From NCBI RefSeq assembly GCF_002387895.1, contig NZ_DGLI01000037.1, positions 1-64,000 on the forward strand: DNA of 64,000 bases, written 5' to 3'. The notes below the pieces were generated by a model. It was not told the DNA's origin. It did not search any database and was given only the letters and a program-made list of their open reading frames with translations. Source of the stretch: Clostridium sp. UBA4548 (GTDB lineage Bacteria; Bacillota; Clostridia; Clostridiales; Clostridiaceae). Position 1 is the first letter of the stretch. Each line of letters opens with the position of its first letter. The position numbers were made by a program, and so were the translations under genes. Below are positions 33,341-42,004 of the stretch, one piece after another.

Positions 33341-34024
33341 ATGAAAGTAATGGTTAATTTTTACAATAAGTGGAATGAGTTAATTAGTGGTGAATTTGAA
33401 AAGGAGTATTACTTAAAGCTAAGAGAATTTTTAATTGAAGAATATAGAACTAAAACAATATATCCAGACAAACATGATATTTTTAATGCTTTAAAGTTTA
33501 CATCCTATGAAGATGTAAAGGTAGTTATTATAGGGCAGGATCCATACCATGGTCCTAATCAAGCTCATGGGCTTTCTTTTTCTGTTCAGCCAAAGGTTCA
33601 AACGCCACCATCTTTATTAAATATGTACAAAGAACTTAAAGAGGATTTGGGATGTTTTATCCCTAATAATGGATATCTAGTGCCTTGGGCAGACCAGGGA
33701 GTGTTACTTTTAAATGCAGTACTTACTGTTAGAGAAGGTCAAGCTAATTCACACAGAAATAAGGGGTGGGAGAAGTTTACTGATAAAGTAATACAATTGT
33801 TAAATGAAAGGGAAGAGCCGGTAATATTTCTCCTTTGGGGAAATAATGCTAAAGAAAAGGGTGAATTAATTACAAATAAACACCACTTTATATTAACAAC
33901 TGTGCACCCAAGTCCACTTTCAGCTAGTAGGGGATTCTTTGGTTGTAAGCACTTCTCTAAGACTAATGAAATTCTTAGAGACTTAGGAAAAGAACCTATT
34001 GATTGGCAAATTAAAAATCTATAA
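33341..34024 (+). CDS. ung: Uracil-DNA glycosylase
   Basis: Family 1 UDG that removes uracil from DNA. All motifs are present: the water-activating GQDPYHGPNQAHGLSFSV, the VLLLNAVLTVREGQANSH uracil-binding asparagine strand, and the DNA-intercalation loop HPSPLSASRGFFGCKHFS. Length 227 aa is usual. Two in-frame ATGs (33341, 33350) are possible starts; the first has AGGGTGA at workable spacing. It is a single-gene unit with its own terminator. Confidence 0.97.
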   Translation: MKVMVNFYNKWNELISGEFEKEYYLKLREFLIEEYRTKTIYPDKHDIFNALKFTSYEDVKVVIIGQDPYHGPNQAHGLSFSVQPKVQTPPSLLNMYKELKEDLGCFIPNNGYLVPWADQGVLLLNAVLTVREGQANSHRNKGWEKFTDKVIQLLNEREEPVIFLLWGNNAKEKGELITNKHHFILTTVHPSPLSASRGFFGCKHFSKTNEILRDLGKEPIDWQIKNL

Positions 34025-34048
34025 TTAGTTAGTTATATTTATTATTGG

Positions 34049-34078
34049 GCTAGGTAGGAAAAGTACCTAGCTTTTTTT
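34049..34078 (+). terminator. Terminator after ung
   Basis: An 8-bp stem (34049-34056 with 34064-34071) with a 7-base loop is followed by TTTTTTTATTT. Confidence 0.85.
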
Positions 34079-34584
34079 ATTTAATATTTTTAGGCGGATA
34101 TGTCAACGGATGGGTAAGTATGAATTAAAATTAAATATCTAGAAGGAATATGATAGAATATGTAGAATATGAAGTGGGAAGAAAAAATTGGAAGGTACAA
34201 ACCCTTGTAATTTTATAATACTTTTAGTTATAATATTAGCAGGAAATATTATATTTATAGGAATATTATTAAATTTTCATAATAAATATAGTTATATACA
34301 CATTTTTTTAATATTAACATTAAAAAAACTACATTTTTTTACGAAATATAATAATGCAGAGTTTTTTTACATTATATTATTCTGAATAAATGTAATACAT
34401 ATTTAAAAACTAAAGGAAACTTAAAGTTCCTTTGTAAGTAATCACCATTTTAATTTGCTTACATATGTCCAAATTCGACTTCACAAGGAATTTTCAAATT
34501 GTAGAAATAGATAATGGGATAAAGCTTATAAACTTATATTTATTAATAAGTTGGCAAAGGACAAGCTTTATAGAAGGAGGAAGT
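34079..34584. other. Intergenic region, no convincing gene
   Basis: About 500 AT-rich bases. A 65-codon frame at 34188 with a TTG start codes for a biased hydrophobic string and is not convincing. An imperfect hairpin near 34412-34434 (AAAGGAA/TTCCTTT) may belong to the leader of the M23 peptidase gene. Confidence 0.4.
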
Positions 34585-35772
34585 ATGAATAAAACAGTAA
34601 AATTCATAATTGCTACAGTATTGTGTGGTAATTTATTAACCACAACAGTTATGGCTAATGAGTTAGAAACAAAGAAACAGGAAGCAGGCAGCATCCAGCA
34701 GGATATAAAAAAGAATAAGGAAGCTATTAAGGCTTTGGAAAACACTAAAGGTGATATATTAAAGGAAGTAGAAGGATTAAATAAGAATATTTCAGTTTTA
34801 GATGAAGAAGTTGAAGTGTTAAATTTAAAAATTGAAAGTACATCAGAAGACATCGTAAATCTTGAAGGAAAATCAAAAAAGTTACAGGAAGATTTAGAAA
34901 AAAATAAAGTTATAATGGAGAAGAGACTTAGAGCCTTATATATAAACCAAGGACAAGGGTATGTTGAAACTTTACTTCAAGCTGAAGGTATATCTGATCT
35001 TATAGAAAGAATAGAAGTTATATCAACGCTTATAAAGTACGACAAAGGTGTAATGGAGGAGTTTAAGAAGAATCAAGAAGAGTTAGCTTCTACGTTAAAG
35101 GAGCTTGCCTTAGAAAAACAAAGCCTTGAAGATTCAAAGGTTTTAGCACAAGGGAAGCTAGATGAATTAAATGAGAAGAAGGATGAAAAAAACACTCTAG
35201 TAGCTAAAGCAGAAGAGGATATAGATAATCAAGAAAAAATTCTTGCACAATATGAAGATGAATTTGATCAGGTTACAGCTATGATTAAGAGTATGGAACA
35301 ACCATCAAGACCTTCAAGAGGAGGTTCATCAGGTGGAGGAAATTCCGAAGATAGCGGAAGTGGACAAGTATCTAATGGAGAAATTTATTCGATCACTGGA
35401 GGCGTTGCCTACCCTATAACTTCTGGATATGCTTATAGAAATGGTCCTTATAAGGGCGATGGTGAGTTTCATCCTGCTATAGATATTGGTGCCCCTCATG
35501 GTTCGGGAGTATATTCCCTAATGGCTGGAACTGTAGTTTATGCAGGGTGGATGAATGGATATGGTAATGTAGTAATAGTAAACCATGGAAGTATCAGTAG
35601 TTTATATGCACATAACTCACAGTTGTTAGTAAGTAAAGGCCAGCAGGTTCAAGGTGGACAAAAAATTTCTCTAGTTGGTTCCACAGGATGGTCAACAGGG
35701 CCACATATACATTTTGAAGTTAGAAATTCAAGTGATGAAAAAATAAATCCAACGTCCTACTATATATACTAA
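34585..35772 (+). CDS. Secreted M23-family peptidoglycan endopeptidase with coiled-coil
   Basis: A 395-aa exported protein. The signal peptide (MNKTVKFIIATVLCGNLL, cleavage near VMA) precedes a long coiled coil (about 25-240), a Ser/Gly-rich linker, then a C-terminal zinc peptidase domain with HPAIDIGAPHGSGVYS (HxxxD ligands), GNVVIVNHG and the HxH motif GPHIHFEV. This EnvC/PcsB-like layout cleaves peptidoglycan peptides during division or sporulation. The ATG at 34585 has AAGGAGG directly upstream; the frame extends 40 codons further but without a site and would bury the signal peptide. Confidence 0.92.
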   Translation: MNKTVKFIIATVLCGNLLTTTVMANELETKKQEAGSIQQDIKKNKEAIKALENTKGDILKEVEGLNKNISVLDEEVEVLNLKIESTSEDIVNLEGKSKKLQEDLEKNKVIMEKRLRALYINQGQGYVETLLQAEGISDLIERIEVISTLIKYDKGVMEEFKKNQEELASTLKELALEKQSLEDSKVLAQGKLDELNEKKDEKNTLVAKAEEDIDNQEKILAQYEDEFDQVTAMIKSMEQPSRPSRGGSSGGGNSEDSGSGQVSNGEIYSITGGVAYPITSGYAYRNGPYKGDGEFHPAIDIGAPHGSGVYSLMAGTVVYAGWMNGYGNVVIVNHGSISSLYAHNSQLLVSKGQQVQGGQKISLVGSTGWSTGPHIHFEVRNSSDEKINPTSYYIY

Positions 35773-35855
35773 AATAGGATTACTAGGTAGGACAACATTA
35801 ACTTAAAATGCATTTTAGCATAAATTGAATATTTTATTCTATAAGTTATACGAAG

Positions 35856-35894
35856 CACTCTCAAAATTACTATAATTTTGAGGGTGTTTTTTTT
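35856..35894 (+). terminator. Terminator after the M23 peptidase gene
   Basis: A 14-bp stem (35856-35869 with 35873-35886, one G-U pair) is followed by TTTTTTTTATAG. Confidence 0.85.
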
Positions 35895-36290
35895 ATAGCA
35901 ATTATTAATATTACTATGGTTAAGAGTTATTAAATTCGTTCTCTATTACTTTTATTAAAACTAGTGCTTAAAAACAGTTCAAGAATGAAAATGTATCAAT
36001 GATTAGTAATAAAAGCCTAGAGGTTTTTTGAATATGAGATGTACAGGGAAAAATAGCATAACTTAATGCTTATAACAAGGAAAAGTTTATTTTTTCAAAA
36101 GATTTTACAATTTAAGTAGCATAATAATTTCAAGCTATCATATAATTATATAAATTTACGGTATATAAATTTAAAGTGATTAACTTATGGGGAAGATTGA
36201 TATTTAAGACTTTATAAGTAATTTAGGCACAATTATTTAGAGTATACATGGAGTTTAAATGTCAAAGTTTAATTTAGGTGGGGAAGAGAA
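35895..36290. other. Intergenic region upstream of spoIIP
   Basis: About 400 AT-rich bases with no ORF or strong hairpin. It should hold the spoIIP promoter, which in other spore formers is sigma-E-dependent; no unambiguous match was found by eye. Confidence 0.4.
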
Positions 36291-37349
36291 ATGAAGAAAA
36301 AAAGCAAGTTAAGTAATAGCTTTATGTTAACAAGAAAAAGTCTCAAAGCAATTGGAATTTCACTGATGGCCACTAGCATTATTGTAAGTGGATTAGATTT
36401 AGAAGTTAAGGCAGCGTCAGAGAATGCTAATAACAATAATAGTATAATATTTGAAAGTTTCATGAATAATACTATTTCTATTTTTAAGGCTAACTCAAAA
36501 GAGGAGCATAGTAGTATTTTAAATTTGTTCTCATTGAATCCTCTAAAAGTTATACATAAGGAGTTAGCTTTTTTAGAGTTTAATAATATAAAGGAAGAAT
36601 TTATTGACGAGAAGGAAGATAGTAAAGTAGTTGAAGAAGCAAAGGTAGCAGAAGAAATTGCAATTAATCCATTCACTTTAAATGATAACAGTATTACTAA
36701 GGCAGAAAAGCCCTCTGTTGATGTTGTAGGAAATCCACAGGATAATTCGAAGAAAAAAATACTGATTTATCATTCTCATACTACTGAAGCTTATGATTTG
36801 AAGGAAACGAGAAAGATGGACTTAACACAAACAGTAGCTGGGGTTGGCGATGAGCTGGCAAAGGAATTTGAAAAACAGGGTTTCACAGTAATCCATGATA
36901 AAACAATTCATGATTTAGATTATAACTCAGCCTATGCAAAATCTAGAGCAACCATGAACAATTATTTTAAAAAGTTTGGAGACTTTGATTTTGTAGTGGA
37001 TTTGCACAGGGATGCTGGGCCAGCAAAGGAAAATGTTACTGCTAAAGTAAACAATGAAAATGTTGCAAGGCTGGTAATAGTTACAACCACTAGTGATCCT
37101 AGATATAAAGCCCATATGAAAAATATAAATGCAATATTTAGTGTGGCAAAAGAGAAATATCCAAATTTGTTCAGAGAAAAAAATCTTCATACCAATTATA
37201 ATGGTCAAAGGTACTATAATCAGGATTTAAGTGATAATGCCTTGTTATTAGAAGTTGGAGCAACTTCTAATACTGTTGAAGAAGCAAAAAATAGTATGAA
37301 GTATGTGGCTAGAGTTGTGGCTGAGGTTATTAATCAAAGAGGTAAGTAG
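36291..37349 (+). CDS. spoIIP: Stage II sporulation protein P (SpoIIP)
   Basis: Peptidoglycan amidase/endopeptidase that, with SpoIID and SpoIIM, thins the septal wall for engulfment. The 352-aa protein has one N-terminal membrane segment (about 19-36), a variable linker, and the SpoIIP catalytic domain from about 150: ILIYHSHTTEAY (zinc His161/His163 region and Glu166), FDFVVDLHRDAGP, then DNALLLEVGATSNT. AGGTGGGG precedes the ATG. It stands alone with a terminator; presence of the gene shows a sporulating organism. Confidence 0.94.
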   Translation: MKKKSKLSNSFMLTRKSLKAIGISLMATSIIVSGLDLEVKAASENANNNNSIIFESFMNNTISIFKANSKEEHSSILNLFSLNPLKVIHKELAFLEFNNIKEEFIDEKEDSKVVEEAKVAEEIAINPFTLNDNSITKAEKPSVDVVGNPQDNSKKKILIYHSHTTEAYDLKETRKMDLTQTVAGVGDELAKEFEKQGFTVIHDKTIHDLDYNSAYAKSRATMNNYFKKFGDFDFVVDLHRDAGPAKENVTAKVNNENVARLVIVTTTSDPRYKAHMKNINAIFSVAKEKYPNLFREKNLHTNYNGQRYYNQDLSDNALLLEVGATSNTVEEAKNSMKYVARVVAEVINQRGK

Positions 37350-37372
37350 TAATCATATAATAAATATAAACC

Positions 37373-37412
37373 AAAGGGACTATGTGAGGTTTACTTCACA
37401 TAGTCTCTTTAG
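37373..37412 (+). terminator. Terminator after spoIIP
   Basis: A stem of about 15 bp (37373-37387 with 37396-37410) around a short loop. The T run is short (CTCTTTAG), so strength is moderate. Confidence 0.65.
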
Positions 37413-37598
37413 AAAATTAGTATCAATGGGGATAATTTAATCAAATATTGGGATGGGGTATTGATTAAATTTACGGTAACTTTATACTAGTATAAAGTTA
37501 TGTAGATTATATGAAGATATCTTTTTTATTTAGTAGTAAAAAATATCTTACAAAGTTTATAACTATAATTTTATTAGAACACTATAAGTACATAGTAT

Positions 37599-38537
37599 TT
37601 AGACACTTTCAATAAAGGCATTTAGTTCTTCTCTTTTAGCTCTAGCTTTTTCCTTCATGGATATTAAAGAAGTATTTAGTCTATTAGTAATAACTTGTAC
37701 ATTATTAGATACATTAATTACATTCTGGAGAGATTCTTCTATTTGTGATTGAACAACCCAGTCAGAAATTAATCCGTCAAAAAAGTAATCTGCAAAGGTG
37801 TCAAAGCTACCTACATTAAGAGCAAGATCAGAACCAATGCTCACATCTTTAAGCTCAGTCTCAAACTTATTAATAAGGTTTTGAGCTATAAAAGCATGAT
37901 CATTCGCTTCATCAATTTTAGAATGTTTTGAAGCCGTTGCTAAAAAGCCACCACCAAACATATCCCAAGTTCCCCAGTTCTCAGCACTTTCTAAATCTGA
38001 AATCACCTCTTGTAATTTGGAGCGAACTGCATTTCCAGCAGCAAGTGCCTCTTCTAATTCTTTAATATTAGATTGGATATTAGCCAACTCTTCAGTAATA
38101 TTAATTAATTGGAGTTTAGTTTTATCATTAACATTAAATATAAGTTTTTTCTTTTCCTCAACTAAAGTTTCATATTCCTTTTCACAATCATTATATTCAC
38201 TTAAAGAAGCTTCGTATTTTGAAATAAACTGTTTTAAAGAAACTACACTGCTATGACATTCATCATACCTTAGTTTTGCAAGAAGTAACTCTTGCTTTTC
38301 TTTTTCTAACTGCTTATCCTTGTCTCTAAGAATAGTATGAAATAAAGCATTAATTGTTAAGCCTTCTAATTTCTTTACATCTAGAGTTTCCTTATCAAGT
38401 TCTTCTTTTAAGTCTTCAAGTTTTAAGTTTTCTTTTTCAAGGTTTTCTTTAGTAGTTTTAAGCATGGCTTGAAGCTTTTCAAAGTCCCTTAACTTCTCCT
38501 TTGACTTAATGATTTCATTAGTAATTTCTGTAAACAT
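37599..38537 (-). CDS. Coiled-coil protein of unknown function
   Basis: A 312-aa soluble protein: heptad-rich coiled coil (about 1-175), a short glycine/tryptophan segment ENWGTWDMFGGGFLATASKH (about 186-205) that looks like a conserved core, then a mainly helical C-terminal part (KIDEANDHAFIAQNLINKFE) ending in another coiled coil. No signal peptide or membrane segment. GAGAGGGA precedes the ATG. It stands alone. No family name could be assigned from sequence alone. Confidence 0.8.
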   Translation of the reverse strand: MFTEITNEIIKSKEKLRDFEKLQAMLKTTKENLEKENLKLEDLKEELDKETLDVKKLEGLTINALFHTILRDKDKQLEKEKQELLLAKLRYDECHSSVVSLKQFISKYEASLSEYNDCEKEYETLVEEKKKLIFNVNDKTKLQLINITEELANIQSNIKELEEALAAGNAVRSKLQEVISDLESAENWGTWDMFGGGFLATASKHSKIDEANDHAFIAQNLINKFETELKDVSIGSDLALNVGSFDTFADYFFDGLISDWVVQSQIEESLQNVINVSNNVQVITNRLNTSLISMKEKARAKREELNAFIESV

Positions 38538-38817
38538 ATATCCCTCTCTTTTCTGAAATAGATAAATAATTTAAAACTATTTCAAAGTTAATAAATTCTC
38601 TGGTAATTATAATAAATATTATAATTTATTTTCTATTTATTAGCTATTATACAATTAAGCCGTTAAACAGAAAGGTCAGCAATTAGCTATAACTATCTAC
38701 TTATAGCTAGAAAAAAAGCAATAGATTTTAAAAAAGTAAATACACGAACAAGTGTTTGATAGAAGCTAAGTTTTATGGTATAATACTCTTATAGTTCTAA
38801 TTAAGGGGTGTTAAAAA

Positions 38818-39018
38818 TTGTACGAGAATTATTTAAAGACATCTTTAGAAGAGCATAAGGTAATTACAATAATGTATATGAAAAATAGTGAGATAACTCA
38901 AAGAAAAATTAAAGTATTAAAAATAAAGGATAAAGAGATAGAAGCCTTTTGTTACTTACGCCAGGGTATTAGACATTTTAGAAAAGAAAGTATTTTGGCG
39001 GCAGAATATATACAATAA
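38818..39018 (+). CDS. Small WYL-domain-like protein
   Basis: A 66-aa protein whose central strand pattern (ITIMYMKNSEITQRKIKVLK, then EIEAFCYLRQGIRHFRKESI and LAAEYI) resembles the ligand/nucleotide-binding WYL fold without any DNA-binding domain. The start is TTG at 38818, with AAGGGGTG upstream. A terminator follows. Function unknown; small stand-alone WYL proteins are common in Clostridium-type genomes. Confidence 0.75.
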   Translation: MYENYLKTSLEEHKVITIMYMKNSEITQRKIKVLKIKDKEIEAFCYLRQGIRHFRKESILAAEYIQ

Positions 39019-39037
39019 ATAAGCGAAGCTTTGAACA

Positions 39038-39076
39038 TAACCCTCAGTAGTATTACAGGAGGGTTATTATTTTTTC
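39038..39076 (+). terminator. Terminator after the WYL-like gene
   Basis: An 8-bp stem (39038-39045 with 39059-39066) is followed by TTATTTTTTCG. Confidence 0.75.
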
Positions 39077-39141
39077 GATTAATTCTTAGACTAGTATTTA
39101 AATTTTTTGATTACTGTAGCCAATATTGAAAAGTAGCATAA

Positions 39142-39159
39142 TATAATGTATCATATGAT
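39142..39159 (+). promoter_or_regulatory. Probable -10 box and operator of the first arsR
   Basis: TATAAT at 39142-39147 is followed by the palindrome ATCATATGAT (39150-39159), which shares the CATATG core with the large operator of the second arsR at 44026-44063. No good -35 box was seen. An ArsR site overlapping the promoter would give autoregulation. Confidence 0.5.
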
Positions 39160-39194
39160 TATAAACGAATATGTTAATATGAGGGGTGAATAAA

Positions 39195-39575
39195 TTGGAT
39201 TTATTACAAGTGATGAAAGCCTTAGCTGATGAGACTCGAATGAGAATTTTATATCTACTAACACATGGTGACTTATGTGTTTGTGAACTAGAACTTATAT
39301 TAGATATAAATCAATCAAATGCTTCTAGACATTTAAACAAGCTAACTAATGCTAAAATTTTAGATTACTATAAAGTAGGTAAGTATGTTTACTACAAGAT
39401 AAACGAAAAAGCTATAAAACAATATCCTTTCCTTTCAGAAATTATTAATAACTATAGTGATGAAATGGAATTATTTAAAGAAGACTCTGAAAGATTAAAG
39501 AAGTATAAGGATGCGGGATTGAATTGCGATAGTTTTAAGGATGGAAATTTAATATTAAAGGACATTATAAAGTAG
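39195..39575 (+). CDS. arsR: ArsR-family metalloregulator (arsenic cluster, first copy)
   Basis: A 126-aa winged-helix repressor. MKALADETRMRILYLL is followed by the helix with the metalloid-binding DLCVCELE motif (Cys28, Cys30) and the recognition helix INQSNASRHLNKLTNAKI. Arsenite binding to the cysteines releases DNA in this family. TTG at 39195 has GAGGGG 8 bases upstream, while the earlier in-frame GTG at 39186 abuts that site. It heads the arsC-acr3 segment. Confidence 0.92.
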   Translation: MDLLQVMKALADETRMRILYLLTHGDLCVCELELILDINQSNASRHLNKLTNAKILDYYKVGKYVYYKINEKAIKQYPFLSEIINNYSDEMELFKEDSERLKKYKDAGLNCDSFKDGNLILKDIIK

Positions 39576-39709
39576 GTATCTTGAATATAGTGATACTTTA
39601 CAAGAGAACACACTATACTAGGATTAATCCGCAAGGGAGAAAGAACTTGGTAAAAAGAATTTACTGCTAAAGTGCAGTATTACTATATTTTGATTAAAGG
39701 AGAAATTTT

Positions 39710-40123
39710 ATGAAACCAAAAGTAGCCTTTATATGTGTACACAACTCCTGTAGATCTCAAATTGCAGAGGCATTAGGAAAGTTATTTGTAGAAGAGATAT
39801 TTGAACCATATTCTGCAGGAACTGAAACAAAGCCCCAAATAAATCAGGATGCAGTGCGAATAATAAAGGATTTATATGGAGTGAATATGAACCAAACTCA
39901 AAAGTCAAAGCTTTTATCAGATATACCAGAAGTTGATGTAGTAGTAAAAATGGGTTGTAATGTAGTATGTCCTTTTTTACCAGGAAAACACGTTGAAGAT
40001 TGGGGATTAGAGGATCCTACAGGGAAAAGTGATGAAGAATTCATTAAAACAGCAAAGGTTATTGAGAATAAGGTTAAGGACCTAGCTAGGAGAATCCAAA
40101 GTGGAGAGCTTAATTTAAATTAA
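39710..40123 (+). CDS. arsC: Arsenate reductase ArsC (low-molecular-weight phosphatase type)
   Basis: Reduces As(V) to As(III) for export. The 137-aa protein has the phosphatase loop CVHNSCR (Cys9 nucleophile, Arg15) and a redox pair Cys83/Cys87 in MGCNVVCPFLPGK, followed by DWGLEDPTGKSDEEF, which carries the general acid loop. The three cysteines support the thioredoxin-coupled triple-cysteine relay. AAAGGAG lies before the ATG. It sits between arsR and acr3. Confidence 0.95.
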   Translation: MKPKVAFICVHNSCRSQIAEALGKLFVEEIFEPYSAGTETKPQINQDAVRIIKDLYGVNMNQTQKSKLLSDIPEVDVVVKMGCNVVCPFLPGKHVEDWGLEDPTGKSDEEFIKTAKVIENKVKDLARRIQSGELNLN

Positions 40124-40278
40124 AAGGTTTTAATCTTATCATAGTTGGTAAAGTAGTTGAATATAAGGCAAAATTACTTTTAGGACATTTTAATAATAAA
40201 CTAGTAGCTAATAAGTAGTTGACATGCTATAGTACTTGGTTAGGATTTTACATAAAAAATATATAGGAGGCATAGTAT

Positions 40279-41340
40279 ATGTCAAAAGAAAATAAAAAAG
40301 TGGATAAGGGTATAGGTTTCTTCGAGAGATACTTAACCCTTTGGGTTGCAATTTGTATTGTAGTAGGTATTCTAATTGGTCAAATTTTACCTGCTATTCC
40401 ACAGACTTTAAATAAGTTTGAATATTATAATGTATCCATTCCAGTAGCTATACTAATTTGGTTAATGATTTACCCAATGATGCTGAAAATAGATTTTTCA
40501 AGTATAGTTAATGCTACAAAAAAGCCAAAGGGACTAATAGTTACCTGTGTTACAAACTGGCTTATTAAGCCTTTTACAATGTATTTAATTGCAGCATTTT
40601 TCTTTAATGTAGTTTTCAAAAGTTGGATACCTGTGGGTCTTGCAAAGGATTATTTAGCTGGAGCAGTACTTCTAGGGGCAGCTCCTTGTACAGCTATGGT
40701 ATTTGTTTGGAGTCACCTAACAAAAGGTGATCCAGCATATACTTTAGTTCAAGTAGCAGTAAATGATTTAATTATTTTACTTGCATTTACGCCAATTGTT
40801 GCTTTTTTGTTAGGGGTAAGTGATGTTACAGTACCTTATGGAACACTAATACTATCTACAGTTTTATTTGTTGTAATACCATTAACTGCGGGTTACTTAA
40901 CTAGAAAAACTGTGATAAAAAATAGAGGGTTAGAATACTTTAACACTGTATTCTTAAAGAAATTCGACAATATTACTATTATAGGTCTGTTATTAACGTT
41001 AATCATTATCTTCTCTTTCCAAGGAGAGATAATAATTAATAATCCACTTCATATAGTTTTGATAGCAATTCCACTAACAATTCAAACCTTCTTAATCTTT
41101 GGTATAGCTTATGGATGGGCAAAAGTATGGAAGTTGCCACATAACATTGCAGCACCAGCAGGAATGATTGGAGCTAGTAACTTTTTCGAGCTAGCTGTTG
41201 CGGTAGCCATTGCACTATTTGGGTTAACATCAGGAGCAGCACTAGCAACTGTAGTAGGGGTTCTTGTAGAAGTGCCAGTAATGTTAACTCTTGTTAAAAT
41301 AGCTAATAACACTAGGCATTGGTTTAATGATAAAGCATAA
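40279..41340 (+). CDS. acr3: Arsenite efflux transporter Acr3
   Basis: A ten-helix membrane carrier for As(III) of the BART superfamily. The 353-aa sequence shows FERYLTLWVAICIVVGILIG, IPVAILIWLMIYPMMLKIDF, the essential cysteine motif GAAPCTAMVFVWSHL, and the second-repeat motif AAPAGMIGASNFFELAVAVA. TAGGAGG precedes the ATG. It may act alone or be energised by the ArsA ATPase encoded next. Confidence 0.95.
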   Translation: MSKENKKVDKGIGFFERYLTLWVAICIVVGILIGQILPAIPQTLNKFEYYNVSIPVAILIWLMIYPMMLKIDFSSIVNATKKPKGLIVTCVTNWLIKPFTMYLIAAFFFNVVFKSWIPVGLAKDYLAGAVLLGAAPCTAMVFVWSHLTKGDPAYTLVQVAVNDLIILLAFTPIVAFLLGVSDVTVPYGTLILSTVLFVVIPLTAGYLTRKTVIKNRGLEYFNTVFLKKFDNITIIGLLLTLIIIFSFQGEIIINNPLHIVLIAIPLTIQTFLIFGIAYGWAKVWKLPHNIAAPAGMIGASNFFELAVAVAIALFGLTSGAALATVVGVLVEVPVMLTLVKIANNTRHWFNDKA

Positions 41341-41405
41341 TACTGCTTTATGTCTTATAGATTTCCTTAGTTAAAGGTTAATTTACTCATTTTCGAAAAT
41401 ATTAA

Positions 41406-41454
41406 GGGAACCAATTTAGGTTCTATGTACAAGTTAAGTCTTGTATTTGGTCCC
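41406..41454 (+). other. Two-stem RNA-like structure between acr3 and arsD
   Basis: An outer stem (41406-41414 with 41447-41454, GGGACCAA type with one bulged base) encloses an inner 6-bp hairpin (41428-41433 with 41440-41445). The arrangement lies within the ars cluster in a 350-base gap and could be a leader, a processing signal or a partial terminator that sets expression of arsDA. Confidence 0.5.
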
Positions 41455-41494
41455 CTGTATACAGTTTAAATTTAAAATTAAGTTGTAAAACATG

Positions 41495-41537
41495 AATTCC
41501 CAGTTGAGACTTACTAGTATTCAACTGGGGATTTTGC
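41495..41537 (+). terminator. Hairpin between acr3 and arsD, terminator-like
   Basis: A 13-bp stem (41495-41507 with 41521-41533, few mismatches) is followed by only a short T run (ATTTTGC). It may reduce read-through into arsD-arsA. Confidence 0.55.
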
Positions 41538-41693
41538 ACAAAATAAAATATATAAGTTTTTTCATGGTAATTCAATTCCTTGATTTATAACAATTTAATC
41601 TACATATAGAAAATTATAAATTATAATAATAGTTAAACTTAAAATTACATATTAAAAAACTAATAATATTAAGAATAAAAGGAGATATGAATT

Positions 41694-42002
41694 ATGAAAC
41701 TAGAATTTTTTGAGAAGCCAATGTGTTGTCCTACAGGTATATGTGGACCTTCTGTAGACGAAACTTTAGTAAGACTACAAGAGAATATAAAAACCTTACA
41801 AGAAAAATATAGTGATTTACAAGTGGAAAGATATCAACCACAAACCCATGGGCTTGTGTATATGGTAGCAAAGGATGTAGCACAATTTGTAAAGGAAGAA
41901 AAGATGAAAGCTCTTCCTATAACAAAGGTTAATGGAAAGATAATAAAAAAAGGTGAGTACCCAACTTTAGAGGAAATAGAAGATGCACTAAGGAGTGAAT
42001 AA
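41694..42002 (+). CDS. arsD: Arsenic metallochaperone ArsD
   Basis: Carries As(III) from cytosolic thiols to the ArsA ATPase. The 102-aa protein has the cysteine motif MCCPTGICGPSVD with Cys11, Cys12 and Cys17, equal to the three essential cysteines of ArsD. AAAGGAG precedes the ATG. It ends two bases before arsA starts, so translation is coupled, as expected for chaperone and ATPase. Confidence 0.95.
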   Translation: MKLEFFEKPMCCPTGICGPSVDETLVRLQENIKTLQEKYSDLQVERYQPQTHGLVYMVAKDVAQFVKEEKMKALPITKVNGKIIKKGEYPTLEEIEDALRSE

Positions 42003-42004
42003 AA

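Noticed and set aside
34188..34385. 65-codon frame with TTG start after ung
   Set aside because: Composition is a run of Ile/Leu/Phe/Asn/Lys codons typical of translated AT-rich DNA, the ribosome-binding site is poor and no conserved pattern is visible.
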